64,000 nucleotides of DNA. Origin: Anastatus disparis. Its lineage: Eukaryota > Arthropoda > Insecta > Hymenoptera > Eupelmidae. The stretch covers positions 1,234,501 to 1,298,500 of the forward strand of contig JAFFSR010000307.1 of assembly GCA_017163975.1 (NCBI GenBank). Direction: 5' to 3'. The notes under the pieces were generated by a model. That model was not told the origin of the DNA, ran no database searches, and saw nothing but the letters and a program-made list of their open reading frames with translations. This document shows positions 33,797-44,730 of this stretch, piece after piece (within the stretch, counting starts at the first letter, position 1; every line of letters starts with the position of its first letter). The position numbers and the translations under genes were made by a program.

Positions 33797-35912
33797 TGGT
33801 AACACAATCTGTTGCAAGTACGATTGCGCAGAACTTGCGTAGTCTGTTTCCACATTTTAATGCATATCTGCTGAAATTTAATTGCGACTGAAACGTGCGT
33901 CAGATTTGTAACAGATTGCCAATCAAAACGAGCGATTCTAAAATAAGAATAAACACGCAAACTTGCAGCAGAATCGAAGCAATCTTCCGTAAGAATCTTA
34001 CAGCAGCACTTTACTCCAGAATTACATAAGAATGACATAAGTTGAGCGCAATAATATGACGAAAATAAACACGTAAACTTGTAGCAGAATCGAAGCAGTC
34101 TTCAGTAAGAATCTTGCAGCACAGTTTATAGAATTTTAAAGTTAATTAATAGTTCAAAAATTGAAGTCACTTTATAGAATAAAGATAATACATTGTATTT
34201 TAATAAAAAATTTTCATTGTGAATATTATTAACATTCAACTAACGAGAACATGTTCATAAGAGTTGTTGACAGATTTTAAGAAAGCAAATGTTGAATTTA
34301 AAAATTATAATTTATAATTTAATGAAAATATAATAATTTATAATTGCGATACATTAAATACATTTCCTTAAACTTTACGTGTTCTTACTACCAATGCCTA
34401 TACCTATAGGCACATATTGGCTAAAAGAAAAAAGAAGAAACGCAAAAAACAATCAACATATATACACAAAGAGGTGGGCGCTGATGTTATAGTATAAAAT
34501 TATATATATGCAGACATTGGGAGAAGAGAGAAGACCATTGCAGCCAACTGTCAAATATAAAAAACGTAGATAAAAAATTTTTATAATATCTAAGAAAAGT
34601 TTTAAATAAATTTCTATCAGTAAAAGATAATAAATATTTTGGTTTTTCATTCATACGTAATTCTGTAGTAAAGTTTTGTCGCAAGATTCTTATGCGAGAT
34701 AGCTTCAAGTATGCTGCATGCTCGCGTGATTATTCTTATGATAAGATTGCATTTAACTTTTGTCCTTCTGATGTAATTTTAGCGCAAATCTGCTGCATGA
34801 TTCTCACATAAAACTGCTTCAATTCTGCTGTACATTTGCGTGTTTATTCTCATCATTAAATTACACTTAAGAGGAGGTCGCGTATCTCTGTCTTTTTCTA
34901 ATCAAATAATTAATATTCAGCTAAAAATAATAACTTTAGCGAAAAATAAAGAGAAAGCCGCATCTCGTATAAGGAAAAGCAGAATTTTTTTAATAAGAAA
35001 AAATTCATTTTATTGTTTCGATTTCAAGAAAACCTTGAAAAACCAAATTGTTTAGCCTAACCTCTGTGTTTTAAGTTTTTCAAGGTTTTCTTGGAAACGA
35101 AGCAATAAAATTAATTTTTTCTCATAAATAAAGATATTGCTTTTTTTGATACAAAATGCGGATTTCTCTTAATTTTTTGCTAAAATTATTAGTTTTTGTA
35201 ATAAAATTAATTCTTTGATTAGAAAAGGACAGATATACTCGACCTCCTCTTAACTTTTGTCATATTTATGTAATTCGGGGGTAAAGTGCTGCTGCAAGAT
35301 TCTTACGGAAGACTGCTTCGATTCTGCTGCAAGTTTACGTGTTTATTTTCGTAACATAATTGCACTTAACTTGTGTCATTCTTATGTAATTATGGGGTAA
35401 AGTGCTGCTGCAAGATTCTTACGGAAGACTGCTTTCATTCTGCTGCAAGTTTGCATGTTTATTCTCGTCATATAATTGCACTTAACTTTTGTCATTCTTA
35501 TGTAAATCTGAGGTAAAGTGCTGCTGCAAGTTTCTGATGCAAGACTGTTTCGATTCTGTTATATGCTTGTGTACTTATTACGATTTGCAGAACAGCACTT
35601 GACAATTTGCAATTCTTACGTAATTGTGCTGCAAAACTTTGTCGGGAATTATTTACTCAATTTTGTTGCTAGTGTCTGTAATAAGTTTTTTCCGCAAGTT
35701 TACTGCAAAATATCTTTAAGATTCTGCGCATTTTTTCCGTTCCGTAGATCGCACTTTCTCTCTGCCAGAAACGTGCAATTCTGTTGCACTTATCTGCTGT
35801 AATTTTTTTTCATAAAAAACCCTATGGAATGCGGAAACAGACAGCACATGTTCTGCTGCAAGTTTTTGATTTTCAAGAAAATTGCAGCAAAATTGCATTG
35901 ACCATACTACCA
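33797..35912. mobile_element. 2.1-kb fold-back element, CCCTGGTA ends, TGCTGCAAG arrays
   Basis: CCCTGGTA at about 33797 and TACCAGGG at about 35912, both next to ATAT. The flanks are ~110-bp units (TGCTGCAAGATTCTTACGGAAG, GTGTTTATTCTCGTCATATAA, AACTTTTGTCATTCTTATGT); two inverted units lie at the left, about five direct units at the right. A TTAA MITE (34871-35249) sits between right-hand units. It interrupts the minus-strand gene remnant. No transposase. Confidence 0.6.
34871..35249. mobile_element. TTAA-flanked MITE, AGAGAAAGCCGCAT family, copy 3
   Basis: TTAA at 34867-34870 and 35250-35253. Ends GAGGAGGTCGCGTATCTCTG and inverse; arms AAGAGAAAGCCGCATCTCGT and AAGAAAACCTTGAAAAACC. Confidence 0.9.
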
Positions 35913-36520
35913 GGGATATTTCTGGATCCAGGAGCGCATCTGCATTTTTTAATAATTTTCTGCAGGCATTCCCCTCAAATATTTCACCTTGGTAACTTTT
36001 AGAAATAAGATTAAGTTTCTTTGGCCAAAGTAAAGCCTTTTCCCTCCCAACTATAGATGCAACTCCATTCCAAAATACGTGATTAGTAATGCCTTGCATA
36101 ACGTGTAACTCTGGCATAACACATTTATCAATAACGAATGGCGAATCACTTCCTTCAAAGAGAGGCTCATTTATGACACTGCTACAAAACTTCGCTTCTT
36201 TTTTATTTTTTTCTAAACTACAGAATTTTAAATTTTTCCTAAGTCATTTCCTAAGTCAAAAATTTTGAAAAAAAAAATTTCTTAAGTCAAAAATTTTGAA
36301 AAATAGTCTCCAATTGATCGAAAATGGTTTGCAATGCCTAAAAAATGAATAAAATTATCACATGAGATTTTGGCATAAGAAATCAGGTGATTTTTCACCT
36401 GAGATTTTTCAGTAGGGATCTTTTCACATTAAAAGTATCAAACATATAATTAATATAATTAACGCCACAACTTTCAAGAGTAAAAGTGCTTTTTATAAAA
36501 TAAATTATGTATATTTTTAG

Positions 36521-38720
36521 GTCCAACAGCCCAACCATTATCTGCTATACAACAATTAACATCCAGTGACATTTTAGCTCGCAAAGTTTAGGAAAAATTT
36601 ATACTTTTACAAGAAGAAACTATGAGTGTCAAAACGATAGAGACACTATAAATATCATGACTCCAGAGATTGTGGCAGCTTTTGATAAAGCTAAAGTTTC
36701 TGATAGGCATGCTGTTTTTCCGACTGGCCTTATCGCTAACGCATTGAATATTGACCTTAACACTTTGATCCTTAATCGTAAATCCATCAGTATAGCAAGG
36801 GCTGAAATAAGGAATATCGAATGTGAAAAAATAAGACAATTTATTCAAAATATTCCAGTAACTTACTTAATTGTCTATTAGGATGGTAAACTTATTCCAG
36901 ATAATACAACTTGTAAGAAGATAGATCGATTGCCAATTTTGGTATCCAATGATAAATTTACAAAAATTATAAACGTACCATCATTACAAGACCAAAAGGC
37001 GAGTACAATAGCTTCAGCAATTTATGCATCATTAAAAGATTGGGGATTAATAGAATTAACCAATGCAATATGCTGTGATACTACAAATGCAAATTTAGGA
37101 TACAAAGGTGGTGCAGCTGTTATATTAGAACAGTTAATGGAGAAAGATTTAGCCTATTTAGCATGCCGTCATCATATTCTTGAGCTCATATTAAGAGCAG
37201 CATTTGAAAAGAAATTTCCTGGCATTATTGGTCCAAATGTACCAATGTTGAAAAGGTTTCAAGAGGAGTGGTCTCACTTTGATCTCAAATCTTATGAAAA
37301 TGGATTAGCTGGACTAGAGGTGTCTTGGAGAAATGAAATTCCTAATCTTATTAAGTATATAAATAGATTTTTAAAAGAAAAGCAGCCTAGAGATGATTAC
37401 AAAGAACTTCTAGAGTCTTCTAGAGACTTCTAGTTTAATTTTCTTAGGTGTTGGAGAAAAAATAAAATTTAAAACGCCAGGTGCGATTCACTATGCCTGC
37501 TAGATGACCAAAGCTATATATTCAATAAAAATGTGTTTATTTAGAGAATCTTTTAAGTTGAAAAGGTAAATGCCGAAAAATTGTTTTCTATATGTAAATT
37601 TATTGTATTTATATATGTTACTCCATGGTAAACTACTTCTTTAGCTATTTCCGCTCCAAACAATGATTTAATATTAATGAAATCATTAATCGATTTCAAA
37701 GATATTGATAAAGAGATATAAGATGCTACTTTACACAAATTAAGAAACCACTTATGGTATTTGTGGCCAGAACTTAGTGTTCTTTCTCTTTTCGATACTG
37801 ATGTTGAAATCACCATTAAGAGGCGGTCGGAACCATTCGCCGCTTGGTGGCGCTGCAGTCAGGTGAGAGAAAAATATAAAATATTTTTTATACAGCAATT
37901 TAAAATTTACTGAAACAATAATATACTTTTAATCTTGTCATTTCCTCTAGCCATATATATGTAGAATAATTATTAATATTAATCTTGTTTGAAAAGTCTA
38001 AAATATTGTTGTAAAGCGAAAAATGCGGAGCGAGGTAGAGCCGACGTAAACATCAGTATACATCATTCTTTAGTATTGCTCTCTCTGTCGCACTAAAGGA
38101 AGGTGCACGCATGTTTACATCGGTCCTACGTTGCATCGCATTTTTCGCTTTATAACAATATTTTAGACTTTCCAAACAAGATGAGAATTAATAATTATCC
38201 GACATATATATGGCAAGAGGAAATGACAACATTAAAAGTATATTGTCGTCTCAGAAAATTGTAAATAGCTGTATAAAAAATATTTAATAGATTTCTCTCA
38301 CCTGACCGCAGCGCCACCCTGTATGCAGCGGCGAATAAACCCGACCGCCTCTTAAAGAAAAAATATTTAAATCATTTGAAGTTGACTCTCTAAATGATGA
38401 AGGTGATAGTATAAAAAAATTTGATCCTTCTGATGAAGCCATTAGGGCACTATATGATAAAACTCTGGATTATTTTACAAACAGTCAAAGTTTAAATTTT
38501 TTTAAAAGGTTCAATTTGAATGATGAGTTTTTGAAAACTGATTGTAATTTATGGGAGAATGATCCTTCGTTCATAGAGTGTTAAGAAAAATTAAAAAATC
38601 TAGCTGTGGTGAATGATTGTGCAGGAAGGGTAGTTCATTCGGCTGAATAGTATGTCAATACCCGATTTCAAGATGAATATCAGAAACAATACTTGCACTA
38701 ATTTATTGATGAGAATTGAA
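36521..38720 (+). pseudogene. 3' exon of the plus-strand transposon-associated gene, broken by a MITE
   Basis: Follows an acceptor-like TATTTTTAG (36512-36520). Conserved blocks in order: INIMTPEIVAAFDKAKVSDRHAVF, DGKLIPDNTTCKKIDRLPILVS, CCDTTNANLGYKGGAAVILEQLM, YLACRHHILELIL, GPNVPMLKRFQEEW, then (with stops and frameshifts) PGAIHY, HLWYLWPELSVLSLFD, and after the MITE at 37820-38351 SLNFFKRFNLNDEFLKTD, LAVVNDCAGRVVHSAE. The same blocks occur in uncharacterised aphid/wasp/Hydra proteins (family memory). Exons 1-2 at 22640-23384 match the N-terminus of that family, so the gene appears to span an intron of about 13 kb. Confidence 0.65.
37820..38351. mobile_element. TTAA-flanked MITE, GAGGCGGTCGG family, copy 2, in pseudogene exon
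   Basis: TTAA at 37816-37819 and 38352-38355. Palindromic arms with GGTGAGAGAAA, TCATTTCCTCT and AAAAATGCG, partly shared with 8865-9293. Removing it and one TTAA rejoins the interrupted frame (VEITIKEKIFKS). Confidence 0.88.
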
Positions 38721-39359
38721 GAAATTTATTAACTACTTCTGATAAAAAACAGTTTATAAAGAAATTGAGAACTGAATGGTAAAATAATGAAAATAGATGT
38801 ATTTTTGTAAATATATTGTTTTATTTAAAGATAGCTAATAGTATTCTAACCACTTATTTACCTCTATTGATAAGCAATTAATTTTAAAAAATCGAATATA
38901 TATTTTACATTACAAGGGTCAATTAGAAAAGTACATGATTGAGCAAACAGTAAAGTGCCAAACTTACGAATTGGAGATGCGATGTTCATACACAAAATTC
39001 ATCAAATTTTTTCAATTATAAAAAGCGTAACATATTTTTTAACTCTCCAGGCGCAAAACAGCACATTCCATCAAAGGTGCTTTTTCGCTCCCGTTCAAAA
39101 ATAGTATATGCACCACGGACGCAACGAGAATTTATGTCTCTTGTGCAAATTCAGCGCCTTCGCTTCCCCGAGCGACAAACTCACACTTGGGACGAAATTC
39201 CTGATCTCGCGCCCTTGGTACATAATGTACTATTTTAAAGAATGAGTCTGCAATGGAAAAAACGAAAATTTAAATAGGATATGAATATTACTTTTATTGA
39301 TATCAAGACAATCAATAGATTAATTTCAAATAAGCTTTAGTAAGTCAAGAACCTAAATA
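38721..39359. other. Intergenic with a GC-richer block
   Basis: No gene. The block at 39060-39235 (GCTCCCGTTC, GAGCGACAAACTCACAC, TACATAATGTACTAT) stands out from AT-rich surroundings and has a loose counterpart at 8480-8680. Confidence 0.3.
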
Positions 39360-41721
39360 GTCCAGTAGAATTAGACTTTTTGCATGACTTAATTAGTAAC
39401 AGGCAACTGAAGTGAAAAATGAGTACATTAGGTCAAAAGATATTAAAATTTAGAAAGACCCTCAAAATTTGGGCTGGCATATTTTTTTAAACAACGTTTT
39501 TATGTAAAAAATTGTGAAAAATCGATGTTTTTTTGATCTAGCTCTTTTCGTTTTTTAATAGGGTCTATGAAATTTATAATACTTATAGGGGTCTTCAAGA
39601 CAAATAGTTTAAGCCCTATAACATTAAATTTCGTTAATAATTTATTTAAATAATCGCAAAAATATAGTCAAAAATCGTTAAATTTTCAATAATTTTTTTT
39701 TCCGTAAAAAAAGAGCTATGTGCTTGTAACTTTGTAAAAAGTTGCCTTCTATCACTCCCATAATTTTTTCAACAAAAAATATTAATTTGTTTATGAGATA
39801 TTCAATTTGTTCACTAAAAAGAGGTAAAATGTAGGCCTCAAATGGACCCTATTGCGGTTATTTTAGAAAGAAATGACCATTGTCATTTATGCTCTTTGAC
39901 ACTTATATTTAGTGAAAATAAAAAGTTTGATTGACAATTTTATTATTTTCGCTGTTTAAATGACGATCAAAAAAAAAAATTTTTTTTCTTAATTGTTTTT
40001 TAAATTTATATATGAAAAAATGAAAATATTTAAATGCAACTTTTTTATTCTTTTTGCTTAAATTTTAACGCTTATTTAAAAAAAAAAAAAACGTTATTCT
40101 ATGATAATTAGGAGCTGAGATAATTTCTTTTTTTTTAAAATTCGCTATTTGTTTATTTACAAAGGTTAAGATATGAAATTTTAATGACAGATCCTTTAAT
40201 AATTAAACTTTGATATAAGATAATTTCTGATATTAAAATCAGTTTTTTAAAACCTTAAAAGATTGTTTTTAAGTATGTATAGTTTCAATTCTTTTTGAAG
40301 AGGGGAGGAACGCGTCATCTTTCGCAAGTACAGAAAAAATTTTTTCGATTACTTCAAATTTCTCTTATGTGAACAAATTTTCTATATCTGAGTGAAATAT
40401 TAACCGATTTTGATGTTTCTTTTTTTAATCTGGGGTAGCGCAAGATAATATTAACAGTCGTTATACTTGTTTAATGATATAAATAAATTAATTTGTTATA
40501 TACAATGACAAAAAATATATGCATATTTTTTTTTCATTTTTTATATACTTGTAATGTTTATTTTTATAATCTAATAAATAAGTTTCATTTCTTTTATGAA
40601 AAAATTAGATTATTATCTTTTTTACACGCTAATAATTGATACAAACATTGCTCTTATCATAAAAATCCTGACATTATTAAAAAAGAGCTTCTGACCTTGA
40701 ATATTCAACGAATTTAACGTTTCTTTTTGTAATCTGGGGTTGTGCAAGAGAATATTAAGAACTGTCATTTTTGTTTTATGCAATAAACAAATTAATGTAT
40801 TATAAACAATATATATGAAAAAAATAATTTTTTTCATATTTTACATTAATGGAACGTTTGTATTAATAATTTTATAAAACATAATATCTTTTTCTCTAAA
40901 AAATTTAATTATTTTCTTTTTTAAACAATATTATTAATAAAAACATATCTCTTATCATGAAAGCCTTCACATTATTTTTTAATGCCTTTCAGTATTTTTA
41001 CTTTTGAAATAGTTTTATTTTTATTATTATTATTACTTTAATAATCATTTATACCTAATATGAATATTTATTTCATAAAGAATTAAGAAGTATTTCTATT
41101 TCGTTGTAAAGTATTTCTATGTTATGTTCGTTAAAAGAAGAGAAGTATAATTAAAGTGCGTGTGTTATTGTACGAGTTCGTTGAACCCTGCTTTACGCTC
41201 AAACTTTCAATTCGTAAGTATTTTATTTTATATTTTATTTCTTCTTGATTGTTAAAATATTTGTTTAACAATCAAGTTAAAAAAATAATTGTTAAAAGAT
41301 TGTTAAATTATGGGAGTGATAAAAGGCAACTTTTTGTAAAGTTACAAGCAGGTAGCTCTTTTTTTTACGGAAAAAAAAATTATTGAAAATTTAACGATTT
41401 TTGACTATATTTTTACGATTATTTAAATAAATTATTAACGAAATTTAATGTTATAGGGCTTAAACTATTCGTCTTGAAGACCCTCATAAGTATTATAAAT
41501 TTCGTACACCCTATTAAAAAACGAAAAGATCTAGATCAAAAAAACATCGATTTTTCACAATTTTTTACATAAAAACGTTGTTTAAAAAAATATGCTAGCC
41601 CAAATTTTGAGGGTCTTTCTAAATTTTAATATCTTTTGACCTAATGAACCCATTTTTTACTTCAGTTGCCTGTTACTAATTAAGTCAAATTTTAAGGTTT
41701 TTCGAGCTAATTCTACTGGAC
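39360..41721. mobile_element. 2.4-kb inverted-repeat element, GTCCAGTAGAATTAG ends, TA flanks
   Basis: About 420 bp at 39360-39780 reappear inverted at 41300-41721 (landmarks GAGCTATGTGCTTGTAACTT, CTTCAAGAC, CCCTCAAAATTTGGG). TA at 39358-39359 and 41722-41723 fits a Tc1/mariner-like target (inferred). The ~1.5 kb centre is AT-rich, has a ~300-bp direct duplication (40428-40680 and 40728-40985) and no transposase frame. Confidence 0.7.
40428..40985. repeat. Direct duplication (~300 bp period) inside the 2.4-kb element
   Basis: Landmarks repeat in the same order: TAATCTGGGGT, ATAAACAAATTAAT-type words, ATATTTTT, CTTATCAT-AAA. Diverged copies. Confidence 0.6.
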
Positions 41722-41960
41722 TAAAAGTGCAGTTGAAAATAAAAAAGCCTAAAAATCCGAATACCCTGTTTTCTTTCAATATCTCCATATTTTAAAAATA
41801 TTTCCGTTTTTCCTCGAAGTGCAAATTATTAGGATGCAATTTTTGAACGGTACAAGTTAAAATAAAGCTAAGTACGTGAATTCATTATGAAAAAAAATTA
41901 CTTACATGAGGATAGTTCTCTATAAAAACTTCCAAAGTAAGATAATCAAAAAAAGCTTAA

Positions 41961-42344
41961 GAGGAGGCCGTATCATTCTGTCCTTGTCTAATCTAAATTT
42001 TCGTTCTTATAAATAAATAAAATATTTTCATAGAAAAGTAAGACAACCGCCCAATAGAGCAAAAGACAAGCAAACGATTCTTTTCTATGAAAAAATATGA
42101 AATTCTGATTATTTTTCGAGTGAAGTCTGAAACGGAAAAACAGTTTAATCAACTCAATCAAGTTCGATTGTTTTTCAGACTTCACTCGAAAAATAATCAA
42201 AATTTCATATTTTTTCATAGAAAAGAATCGTTTGCTTGTCTTTTGCTCTATTGGGCGGTTGTCTTACCTTTCTATGAAAATATTTTATTTATTTATAAGA
42301 ACGAAAATTTAGATTAGACAAGGACAGAATGATACGGCCGCCTC
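41961..42344. mobile_element. TTAA-flanked MITE, GCCGTATAGCTCTGTC family, copy 4
   Basis: TTAA at 41957-41960 and 42345-42348. The hairpin is so exact that 76-residue frames on opposite strands (41988-42218 and 42087-42317) encode nearly the same peptide; neither is a gene. Shares its right TTAA with the next MITE. Confidence 0.92.
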
Positions 42345-42348
42345 TTAA

Positions 42349-42725
42349 GAAGAGGCCGAACTATCTGTCTTTGTCTAATAGTGTTTTTCATCATTTATGT
42401 AAACATCATTGGTTGTAACACGAAAAAAATGGTAGCCCCCTCCCCTAGATACTAGTACTTTGGTTAAATTTTATAATAAGAACAAAATAATTTAATCATG
42501 TAGTTCTCGAATAATATGAGACCTACCAAAAAAGAAAGGTTATATTTTCAGTAGGTCTCATATTATTCAAAAACCACGTGATAAAATTATTTTATTCTTG
42601 TTATAAAATTTATCTATTATACTAGTATCTAGCGGGGGCTGCCATTTTTTTAGTGTAACAACCATTGGTGTTTATATAAATTATAAAAAACACTATTAGA
42701 TAAGGGCAGATAGTTCGGCCTGCTC
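42349..42725. mobile_element. TTAA-flanked MITE, GAAGAGGCCGAACTATC family, copy 2
   Basis: TTAA at 42345-42348 and 42726-42729. Same arms as 27936-28315 (GTAGGTCTCATATTATTC, GGGGGCTGCCATTTTT). Confidence 0.9.
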
Positions 42726-42729
42726 TTAA

Positions 42730-43276
42730 AAGAGTCTGGATACCCTGTTCACAGATTTTATTATCCAATTTTCTTCACAACTTAAAACCACCATATCTGG
42801 GCGAATAAAGCACCTGAAAACTTTTCTAAGAAATGAAATTAAAGGTCTTGAACTTTTCTTTTTCGTCACACAAATTATTTTAATTTCCAATGTTGAATAC
42901 CTGTTTATAAATACAAAAAACCGCGAAAATAAGTACATTTCTGTGAATTTTTAGCAAATTTAAGAGCTGAATAGTTGACAAAAAAATGTTTTGCTTTTTA
43001 AAATTACTTCAAGGGACACTGTTCCTACTTACAAAGAGGATCTATGTGTATTTTAACGTTCTAAGAAATTTTTCTAAGAGACGAAAACAATAGGAATATA
43101 CGAAATATGAAAATAATGCTATTAAAAAGCGTTTTTAACAATTAAAACGGGGTTTTCTCCTTCGAAACCGAGTTTCTATAGTGCATTTGTAGTTTTTAAG
43201 TATAGCAACAGATATCAGGGACGGGAGCCAGTATTCAAGCAGTTTGGATAATAAGCGCCACCCTAATATATGTGTA
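42730..43276. other. Intergenic, nothing recognised
   Basis: No gene or paired repeat recognised; the minus-strand frame 42726-42938 has no family resemblance. Confidence 0.35.
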
Positions 43277-43736
43277 CAGGGTGGGCCAAAAGTACCGGAA
43301 CGGCCAAATAACTCTATGGGATTGTATTTTAGGAGAAAAAGCTTAAAACAAAAAATAGAGGATATTTTTTTGGCTATTCGACGGTGATAATGACCATGAC
43401 CTTGATCATAACCTTGAATGTCATTTCAAGGTCAAGTTAATTTCTTTAAATGGGAACCCATAATTTTCACCTCAGAAATGAAAAGAGCGGAAAATTTTAT
43501 TTCCGAATATGTATTTACGTAAAATTTTCCGCTCTTTTCATTTCTGAGGTGAAAATTATGGGTTCCCATTTAAAGAAATTAACTTGACCTTGAAATGACA
43601 TTAAAGGTTATGGTCAAGGTCATGGTCATTATCACCGTCGAATAGCCAAGAAAATATCCTCTATCTTTTGTTTCAAGTTTTTTCTCCTAAAATACAATCC
43701 CGCAGAGTTATTTCGCCGTTTCGGTACTTTTGGCCC

Positions 43737-43742
<6 letters not shown>
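43277..43742. mobile_element. 466-bp hairpin MITE, CAGGGTGGGCCAAAAGTACC ends, TA target
   Basis: Arms of about 220 bp are nearly exact inverse copies around AAAATTTTATTTCC...GTAAAATTTT. TA flanks both ends (43275-43276; 43743-43744, which merges into a long TA repeat). CAGGGTG-type ends and a TA target suggest Tc1/mariner (inferred). Confidence 0.85.

Positions 43743-43798
<56 letters not shown>
43741..43798. repeat. (TA)n microsatellite abutting the MITE
   Basis: Uninterrupted TA run of about 58 bases starting at the MITE's TA target. Confidence 0.95.
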
Positions 43799-43800
<2 letters not shown>

Positions 43801-44140
43801 AAGAGTGTCCACGCATTGACGGAAAATCAAGGTACTGAATACGAATAAAGAAAAATTCGCGGGACTGACTTGATGTTAAACGCACAGATATAATATATTT
43901 ATACATACATCCTGAGTAGAAATAGACTTAGGGCAAACATCTGGGCCATGAGTATCTCCGTAAGATTCTCATGTGGCCCTCTTGCGCCTTATGCATTGTA
44001 TTATACGAGGTATGTAATGGGGCGTAGATCTGGGCCTCGCAAGGCTGCCGAATTTTAGGTAGACGAAGGGCATCCGATTGAATTTGTTTAAAAGCCGGCT
44101 TTCAGTTGTGTTGCTCAATGTATGTTAAATAAATAAATAA

Positions 44141-44142
<2 letters not shown>

Positions 44143-44202
<60 letters not shown>
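44143..44202. repeat. (AT)n microsatellite after an (AAAT)n tail
   Basis: AAAT repeats (44126-44145) grade into about 30 AT dinucleotides. Confidence 0.95.
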
Positions 44203-44206
<4 letters not shown>

Positions 44207-44266
44207 TATTTATGAAAATGTTATGTGATTTTAAAGTAATTAAAAACATAACCTCAAATTGTAGGA

Positions 44267-44569
44267 TTTACAATTGCAAGATACTTTCAGTTAGTCTCTA
44301 TCTGTGATGGCAAATTTAAGTATCCAGTAATTGTACCTACAGACTATGTGAAGAAAATAAACGATGAACAATTATATGTTAAATATATAGAACCGTCTTT
44401 TGAAATGGATGATATACAATGTTTAGAAGAATTTATTAGAAATAAAATTTTTCCACCTCCGAAGTCTTGGCCCTCTTACAAATGTGTAAACAAAACTTAT
44501 GCAAGTATTATTATATTTGATATCATTAAGTTTGTGATATCAGAAAGTTTTCAAACAGTTAGTTTATAA
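44267..44569 (+). pseudogene. Exon-like coding fragment, unrecognised family
   Basis: After an acceptor-like AAATTGTAG, an open frame of about 100 codons reads FTIARYFQLVSICDGKFKYP, then VPTDYVKKINDEQLYVKY and FPPPKSWPSYKCV, to a stop at 44569. The second half starts at an internal TTG. Its composition is coding-like. The PP-SW-YKC pattern loosely recalls the N-terminal region of DUF4806-type proteins, which is not enough to assign it. Confidence 0.35.
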
Positions 44570-44730
44570 AAAACTAAACAAATATTAGAACTTTGCATTG
44601 GAGGTTATGAAAGATGAGACAGCCTTACGTGGCCCCGATTAGCGCACCATTACACGCCACTATTGGTCTGCATTCGGCCGCCAGATGGGGGCCACGTAAT
44701 CGAATGTGGCAGCCCTAACAAATTTCTACT

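Larger units (their letters stand above)
33409..36250 (-). pseudogene. Transposon-associated gene remnant, split by a 2.1-kb fold-back element
   Basis: 5' part (about 36250 down to 35913): EPLFEGSDSPFVIDKCVMPELHV..., WPKKLNLISKSYQGEIFEGNACRKLLKNADALLDPE. 3' part (33796 down to 33409): INGQLKLIPFVSTFKAMDTIIDCCF, then SEQGEESIHREFLKIWNK...LKEAVTEFSSKHI. These blocks occur in this order in the C-terminal half of a family of uncharacterised, probably transposon-derived proteins of aphids, wasps and Hydra (family memory). An in-frame stop lies at about 33547 (GFRA*SEQ). The start of the ORF at 34038 is repeat sequence, not gene. Divergent from the plus-strand exon at 36521. Confidence 0.6.
43910..44730. 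mobile_element. Candidate element with ATCCYGAGTAGAAAT inverted ends
   Basis: ATCCTGAGTAGAAATAGACT (43909) and AATTTCTACTCGGGAT (about 44722) are inverse; GGGC/GCCC words follow. Inside are a GC-richer segment ending in TAAATAAATAAATAAAT (which could be the 3' end of a SINE or non-LTR element), a (TA)n tract and an exon-like frame. Could be two unrelated repeats. Confidence 0.35.

Noticed and set aside
41988..42317. Nearly identical 76-aa ORFs on opposite strands
   Set aside because: A direct consequence of a palindromic MITE.
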